Source: Psettodes erumei
Taxonomy: Eukaryota > Chordata > Actinopteri > Pleuronectiformes > Psettodidae
Direction: 5' to 3'
NCBI GenBank assembly: GCA_016785225.1
Contig: JAFBJZ010000855.1
Span: 248,001 to 312,000 of the forward strand
Length of the DNA: 64,000 nt
The position numbers and the translations under genes were made by a program. The notes under the pieces are model-generated. The model ran no database searches and was not told where the DNA came from. It saw only the letters and a program-made list of their open reading frames with translations. Below, piece by piece: positions 58,688 through 64,000 of this stretch. How positions within the stretch are numbered: the stretch's first letter is position 1; every line of letters starts with the position of its first letter.

Positions 58688-58769
58688 ATCAAACAGCACA
58701 TTTTGATTACTTGAATTGTATGTACAGTACATAAATGCAAAAGAAGAGCTTTCCTTGTAATGTGAGCAT

Positions 58770-61405
58770 TCATATCTCCACTGTTCCCTCTTTGACTATA
58801 GCCATGGCCAAGTTCCTGGCCAGAGCGAGTCTCAGCAGCTCCACTTTGGTCAACTCTATGTCTTCCTCCTGAAAAGACAAATACACTTGAATCAGAGTTG
58901 GTGTGACATTTTACAGGCTCAGGTCCGACTCTCTGGTATACGGTGAACAGCATCACAGCATCACAGCTGCGTGAGGTGATGCATACCTGCACCGGCCCCT
59001 CTGTGCCAGGAGCTGTGCTGTTCATCGAGGAGGTGAGCTCCTCTAAACAGAACATCAGCTCGTAGGTTTGGTCCGCTGAGAAGATCACCTAAAAAAAACA
59101 ACAACACATTAATTCATTAATGTGCAAAATAATCTCCAGTTCCAACCTCTTATATATTTTCATTGTACAATATTATTTTATTTAGGTCTAAGCAGGAAAT
59201 TTAATTTGAACAACATTGTCTTACCACAATGAACCTCCCCAATGATTACTATCAATGTACTGTGTCATGTACACTGAGGTGACTGACCTCTTTCTGCTCC
59301 AGCAGCGGCAGGGCGTCAGTCAGCAGAGTCATCCAGAAGCTCCGGGGGGCGATCTTGGCCGTCATGAGGGAGAGGAGCAGCTTCGCCGCCTCCCTGAAGC
59401 GCTTCTCTCCGTACAACTTGTGGAACTCACGGTACTTCCCTGGGAGGGACAAGAGGTCAGATCACTACCGAGGGTTTGATAACTTCGCCCACACCCATCA
59501 AACTTAGACTTTCTTAATGTGCTTTTTTTCAGCAATGAAACACTTGCGACACTTTGATTAATGAACTTAACTTTTTAATCAGTATAGAGATCTCTTTACC
59601 CCCTGACTGAGTTTAATAAACTGTAGAAAAATAATTTCTTGAATCTAAGCTTTAGAAGATTAGATTCAAGTACAGCATGTTTTTTTTTAATGGTTCCTCT
59701 CTTTTCGCTTCCACTGTCACATGTTGTCGTATTTAGCTTTATTTATATCTGTATACACGTTTGTGTCTCATGTCTCTCATGTGACAACCTCAGAGAGACT
59801 AAGAGAGGATTCTGTCCGGGACACAGTCTGCCCTTACTGAATGTGCTCGAACTTGTGTGTGTGACTTCAGCTCGTGAGGACACTGCAGTGGCTGAGTCAC
59901 AAGTGGAGCAGTGCTATCAATGCTGCAGTGTATCTATGTATGTGTGTGTGTGTGTGTGTTTCTTGTCCATACCAAGGAAAGTCAGCCTGTCGCTCAGCAG
60001 CATGGCTGGGCCCAGGTTGTCTATCAGGTCCAGATCAGAGAACGTCCCTCTGGCACAGTAATCCTGTAGGAACCTGCCACACACACACACACGTTAAAAA
60101 ACACAAACTATAATTTATCTGGGTTCTCAAAGAGACTTCAATCTTCGATTTGTTTTTAATCTACACATTGTGCTGCTTTTTTTCCCCTCGCCTTTTTGTG
60201 TAAAAGGCTTTGCCTGAGTGAGAGACATTGGCTTAACACTGGCCCAGTCTGTTGTCCTTAGGTGTGGGCTCAAGGTTCCTGTACAGCTATTCAAAGTGTG
60301 GGGAGATATCTTGAAGAATAAGTGGGTTGTTAAGAGAACTCACCTCTCTGAAATGAGGGTGGCAAAGGCAGCATCTTTGGCCCTGATGCTCCAGGAGAGA
60401 GCAGAGCCCAGCCTGTTGTTCCTCAGAGCCCGCATCGCCATGATCTTACAGATACTCCGGACTGCATTAAGGCAAAAGAAATTTAAGGATTCATTCTCTA
60501 CTGTGTTGAAAAAAAAGATGAGGGCTACAGGGGGACAGAGAGAGAAAGCGCTACCTTGCTCTGACATTTGCCTCTGTTCACAAATCCTGAGCACTTTGAG
60601 GGCTTTGCGCTCGGTGTCCAAGGGAACCCGCTCAATCTGCAGCTCCAGATAGACACGGCCAAACTCTGGGCAGTGGTCAAAGTAGTCCACAGCCAACTGC
60701 CACAGACTGAACACAAACACACGCAAATTATATATGGCATTTAAGCTAGCGAGTAAATTACAGAAAAATATCAATTAATTAATTAATTAAACAATTATTT
60801 TTCCTACCATGAATATAAATACCATACAGAACCTTAGATAACCATACCTGTGATGGGTGAAGAGACCAGATGCATACTCTAGCAGCAGAAACTCTCTCAA
60901 GTTGGAGCCAAAGCTGAACACACACCGGAAAAGAATGTTAAACACTGGCCGAATTATGTGTATTCAGACACCAGTGCAGCCAAACAGAGTGCTTACTGTA
61001 GATTGTGTGACTGCAGGAGTTTGCAGTGATCCAAGAGATCTGTCAAATGGGCCACGAACCACCAGTTGTTCAGAGCAATGCTGAAGGGACACGTGGGGGA
61101 GAAATTAGGAGATAGAGATAAAGATAGGAGATAAAGGTATATCTTATCTTATCTTATATCTTACAGAGTCTTCAGGATAAAGAGGTTTTTGAAGAAGTAA
61201 AGACAATTCCTGCACTAAACATTTCAAAATAAGCATTTCTTCAAATATGAATGCACTGTTACTTTCTGGGTACCCAAATGACTCCTATGTCCTACCTGCA
61301 GTCCTTGATGACCTGATGGATGTCAAACTCAAAGGCTGCAAGTAAGATGCTGTCCAGGGGCTCTGGGACGCTCCTTGAGTCCAGAAACATGGTCATGCAT
61401 GACTG

Positions 61406-61450
<45 letters not shown>

Positions 61451-63664
61451 AAGAATAAAGCTCCAGTAGGAGGAAGTACCAGTGTTGAGCGGTGCAGCGG
61501 CAGTTACTGTGGTGTACCTGTGCATAGTAATGTAACTCAGTGGGTTTGACTGTGGGATGGCAGAACAGCAGTCTGGTAACCAGGAAGTGGTACCAGGTGT
61601 TCAGCAATTCCTTGCGCTCAAGCAAAGTGTCTTCATCCCCAACTAGGATCTAATATTAAACAAAAAAAAGATGGTACGGGGTTAAAATGGTGTTGGATGG
61701 ACAGTTAATATTTTTCTTGGTTATGGTGCATTACAGAGGCATTGATTTAAATTCAAATTCTGCATGGTGAAGTATATACTGTATGTAAGACGTAGATGGA
61801 GAACAGAAAGGGCCACTGAGGCCACAGGGTCCCTGACCTTGCAGATGAGCTCCAGGTGTGGGTTGCTGGCAAATGAGTTATCCTGTAGGCAGCGGTCCAC
61901 CTCCTCATGCCAGTGTCTCCACTTCACATCAAACTCTGTCAGCGTCTGTGTGCCACCGGGCTGAGGGATTATCATAGAGAGTTCAGGGGTGAAAGCCACC
62001 ATAGTTCTGTTTATGAGCTGACATTTAGTTTCAAATCTGCCGAGGCAGTCTAAAACTGCACAATAAGATAAGCGACTGACGGATGATCTTACATTGTAGA
62101 AGGGCATCTTGCTGAGCAGACTGTCCATCAGCTTGTACGTGTTTCTGGCAGCAGGCTGTAAGGTGGCCTGCTTCACCAGCATCTGTCTGGCTTCTTCCAA
62201 CCTGCCCTGCAGCACATAACTCACCACCTGCACAGCGCAGACACAAAACGTGTGATAACTGAGATTTCAGACAAAATGCAAATGAAGAGGAACATGGGCG
62301 TGTCTAGTGGTGAACTCGGCACCACCAAGACCAACACCAGAGTTTGAAAGTCTGAACTCAGAACTGTCAGAACTATCTGTATATAGCAAGTTTTAAAGAC
62401 AAATGCGTGCATGTGCTGCACCTACCACATCCCAGTAATCGCGGTGCTCCGCGGGGCTCTCGCTTTGCAGCAACTCTCTGGCCTTCTCATCCACATCAGC
62501 CTTGTGTAACCTTACCCAGTCCAGGAGGTGGAGCAACAGGGAACCTGCTAAGGACAAGGACACATACACTGCAAATTTGTTTGGGGGTTTTCATCATTCA
62601 AAAATTAAGTAATGAAATGTATTACAAAAATAAAGAGGGGAGATTAACCACAAGTACAAAGTCAAACTCTAACCAGGAGCAGCATCGATGAACAGCACTT
62701 CACACAGATTCCAGATCAGCTCTATTGCCAACAGAATGGACACCTGTAACAAAATAAAACAGGTTGAGACTGGGACAGGGTCACTATAGTCAAATTAATG
62801 CAAAGGTGTATCAGATTTCAAAGAAAATATTTTTTGTTCTCATAATTTACTGGTATGTCACAGAATTGTGTCATATATCAATACCATTCCACTAAAAGAT
62901 TATCAATGTCAATACTGAATTATTGAATTCTCTCTATTCACAAATGCATGTTGTAGCACTGCTATACACACAACGGTAGTACTTGCCTGATTTCCATACT
63001 GCGTGGCCACTTGTGCATCTTTTGTAGAAACTACAGACAAGATGAAAAGGTCAAACTGACTATCACTGAGAAACCACACTGAAGACTAAATCATCAAAAT
63101 TATATTTCATAATTCTGACCTGCAACTTGCTGGAGTTCTTCCATACAGGCTCGTATCACAGATCTGTAGTTTTTACTGATGCTGACAAATCTAATAAGTA
63201 AGACAAAGACAGGTTTTTACAAATCATGATATGCAGTTGCCAGTCGTGTGAGACTTTATCTGCCTTTTGTAACTGGGATTTATGTCACTGGGGACAAAGG
63301 ATGAGAAGACATACTGGGGTTTTTTATTCTTGCTGGGAAGGTCCTCTCTAATCGTCTGCAGGCCAACAAAGATGTGATGTGACTCATTGAAGAGTTTACG
63401 TAAAATAGGGGAATAAATGTCCTCGTCTTTCCTGACTTCGTGGATGAAGGAGCAACCGGACCCTGTAGCACCTGAAAACACAGTGGTGTGGGAGAGCAAG
63501 TAACGTTAGACAACAGAGAGGGGGAGAATTTTGAAAACAAAGAAAGGGAGCTTGTGTTAATAGTGAGACATACCTGATGCTTTGTAAAGGGTCTCATACA
63601 CGAGGATATCGCCGGGACCCCACGCAAATCCCAAATGCTTCCCATCATTGGCTGCAGGAAGATT
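58770..63664 (-). CDS. nup85: Nuclear pore complex protein Nup85, 18 exons in window, 5' end missing
   Basis: Exons in transcript order: 63664-63574, 63471-63315, 63190-63120, 63030-62987, 62743-62674, 62544-62426, 62227-62093, 61960-61838, 61649-61518, 61402-61296, 61080-60997, 60913-60848, 60706-60555, 60461-60344, 60073-59973, 59439-59288, 59088-58987, 58868-58770; 640 residues in phase, plus TGA. Human Nup85 has 656, so about 15 N-terminal residues, with the start codon, lie past the right edge. The product is an alpha-helical scaffold (ACE1 fold) of the Nup107-160 Y complex, needed for pore assembly and for kinetochore function in mitosis. Diagnostic stretches: ILRKLFNESHHIF, NYRSVIRACMEELQQ, NNWWFVAHLTDLLDHCKLLQ, NNRLGSALSWSIRAKDAAFA, RSFWMTLLTDALPLLEQKE. 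The intron after 62987 has a GC donor. TG repeats abut the acceptors at 61402 and 60073. Confidence 0.95.
59941..59959. repeat. (TG)9 microsatellite, CA repeat in nup85 RNA
   Basis: On the transcribed strand of nup85 this is a CA run starting 14 nt past the donor of the exon ending at 59973 (GTATGG). Confidence 0.9.
61408..61448. repeat. (CA)20 microsatellite at a nup85 splice acceptor
   Basis: On the nup85 strand this reads as (TG)20 ending three bases before the CAG acceptor of the exon that begins at 61402, so the dinucleotide run stands in place of the polypyrimidine tract. Confidence 0.95.
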
Positions 63665-64000
63665 CTGCATTACACAAGAGAGACAATATCGTTATGCTGT
63701 AACTATCTAGTGAAACAGGTGATTGAAGGATTTCAATTTACTACTGACTAAAATTTAATTTAACAATGATCTCTCTCTCTCTCGAGTTGCTCGACATAAT
63801 GTTGTACTGTACACATAATAAAGATGCATGGGTTGAGCTGTGACTTAGAAATTATTTCTTGTAGCTTTCCCATTCAAGAGCTTCTGTTGTCAAGCCAAAT
63901 CCCCCAATTTATTATTAGATTCAAACGTACGTAAACCATCATAATGCTTATTTAACAAGTCCTCCAGCCGAAAATCTACTGCGCCCTTAAACCTCGCACA
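63665..64000 (-). other. nup85: Part of nup85 intron 1
   Basis: Upstream of the acceptor at 63664 I see no exon that would supply the expected short N-terminal segment, so the start codon and promoter are probably outside the window. A short TC run lies at 63771-63782. Confidence 0.7.

Noticed and set aside
58645..59088. A 147-codon minus frame over the end of nup85
   Set aside because: Only the first 34 codons are nup85 exon; the rest is read-through past a consensus-like donor at 58987.
62981..62990. Using the GT four bases downstream instead of the GC donor in nup85
   Set aside because: It shifts the frame relative to the next exon, which is unambiguous.
1..64000. CRISPR arrays, prophage, bacterial operons or an integrated virus
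   Set aside because: No spaced direct repeats, no such genes, and all real genes have vertebrate introns.

Overview
The window is vertebrate nuclear DNA from a ray-finned fish, most likely a spiny-rayed teleost; no species can be named. The evidence is six intron-containing genes with vertebrate GT-AG exon structure, short introns in the right half, very many (GT)n/(CA)n microsatellites, and fragments that look like common teleost dispersed repeats. There is no bacterial, viral or organelle gene content, no CRISPR array, and no RNA gene I can support.

Layout. Positions 1-9150 are gene-free. A CpG-rich segment at about 9150-9731 leads into pitpnc1 (+), whose nine coding exons spread over 30 kb (9732-40264), with an 18.4 kb first intron and an 8-nt microexon. 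The right third is compact: slc25a19 (-, 42382-44131), mif4gd (+, 46418-48234), mrps7 (-, 50203-51751), gga3 (+, 51991-57228) and nup85 (-, 58770-63664; first coding exon beyond the right edge). All exon junctions were worked out by hand from splice sites and reading phase, and they agree in phase throughout, with one exception in the gga3 hinge exon.

Gene order and partners. The six genes alternate strand strictly, giving three tail-to-tail pairs whose opposing poly(A) hexamers lie only 36-97 bp apart, and two head-to-head pairs that probably share promoters. The mrps7/gga3 start codons are 239 bp apart. The products do unrelated housekeeping jobs: phosphatidylinositol/phosphatidic acid transfer, mitochondrial thiamine pyrophosphate import, histone-mRNA translation, mitochondrial small-subunit assembly, trans-Golgi sorting, and the nuclear-pore Y complex. 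The block slc25a19-mif4gd-mrps7-gga3-nup85 matches the human 17q25 neighbourhood; pitpnc1 beside slc25a19 is a different junction from human.

I found no convincing undescribed biological system. The best leads are a reading-frame break in the gga3 hinge exon, an exact 75-bp direct repeat in two pitpnc1 introns, TG repeats abutting nup85 splice acceptors, a GC-AG intron in nup85, and an overlapping upstream ORF in pitpnc1.
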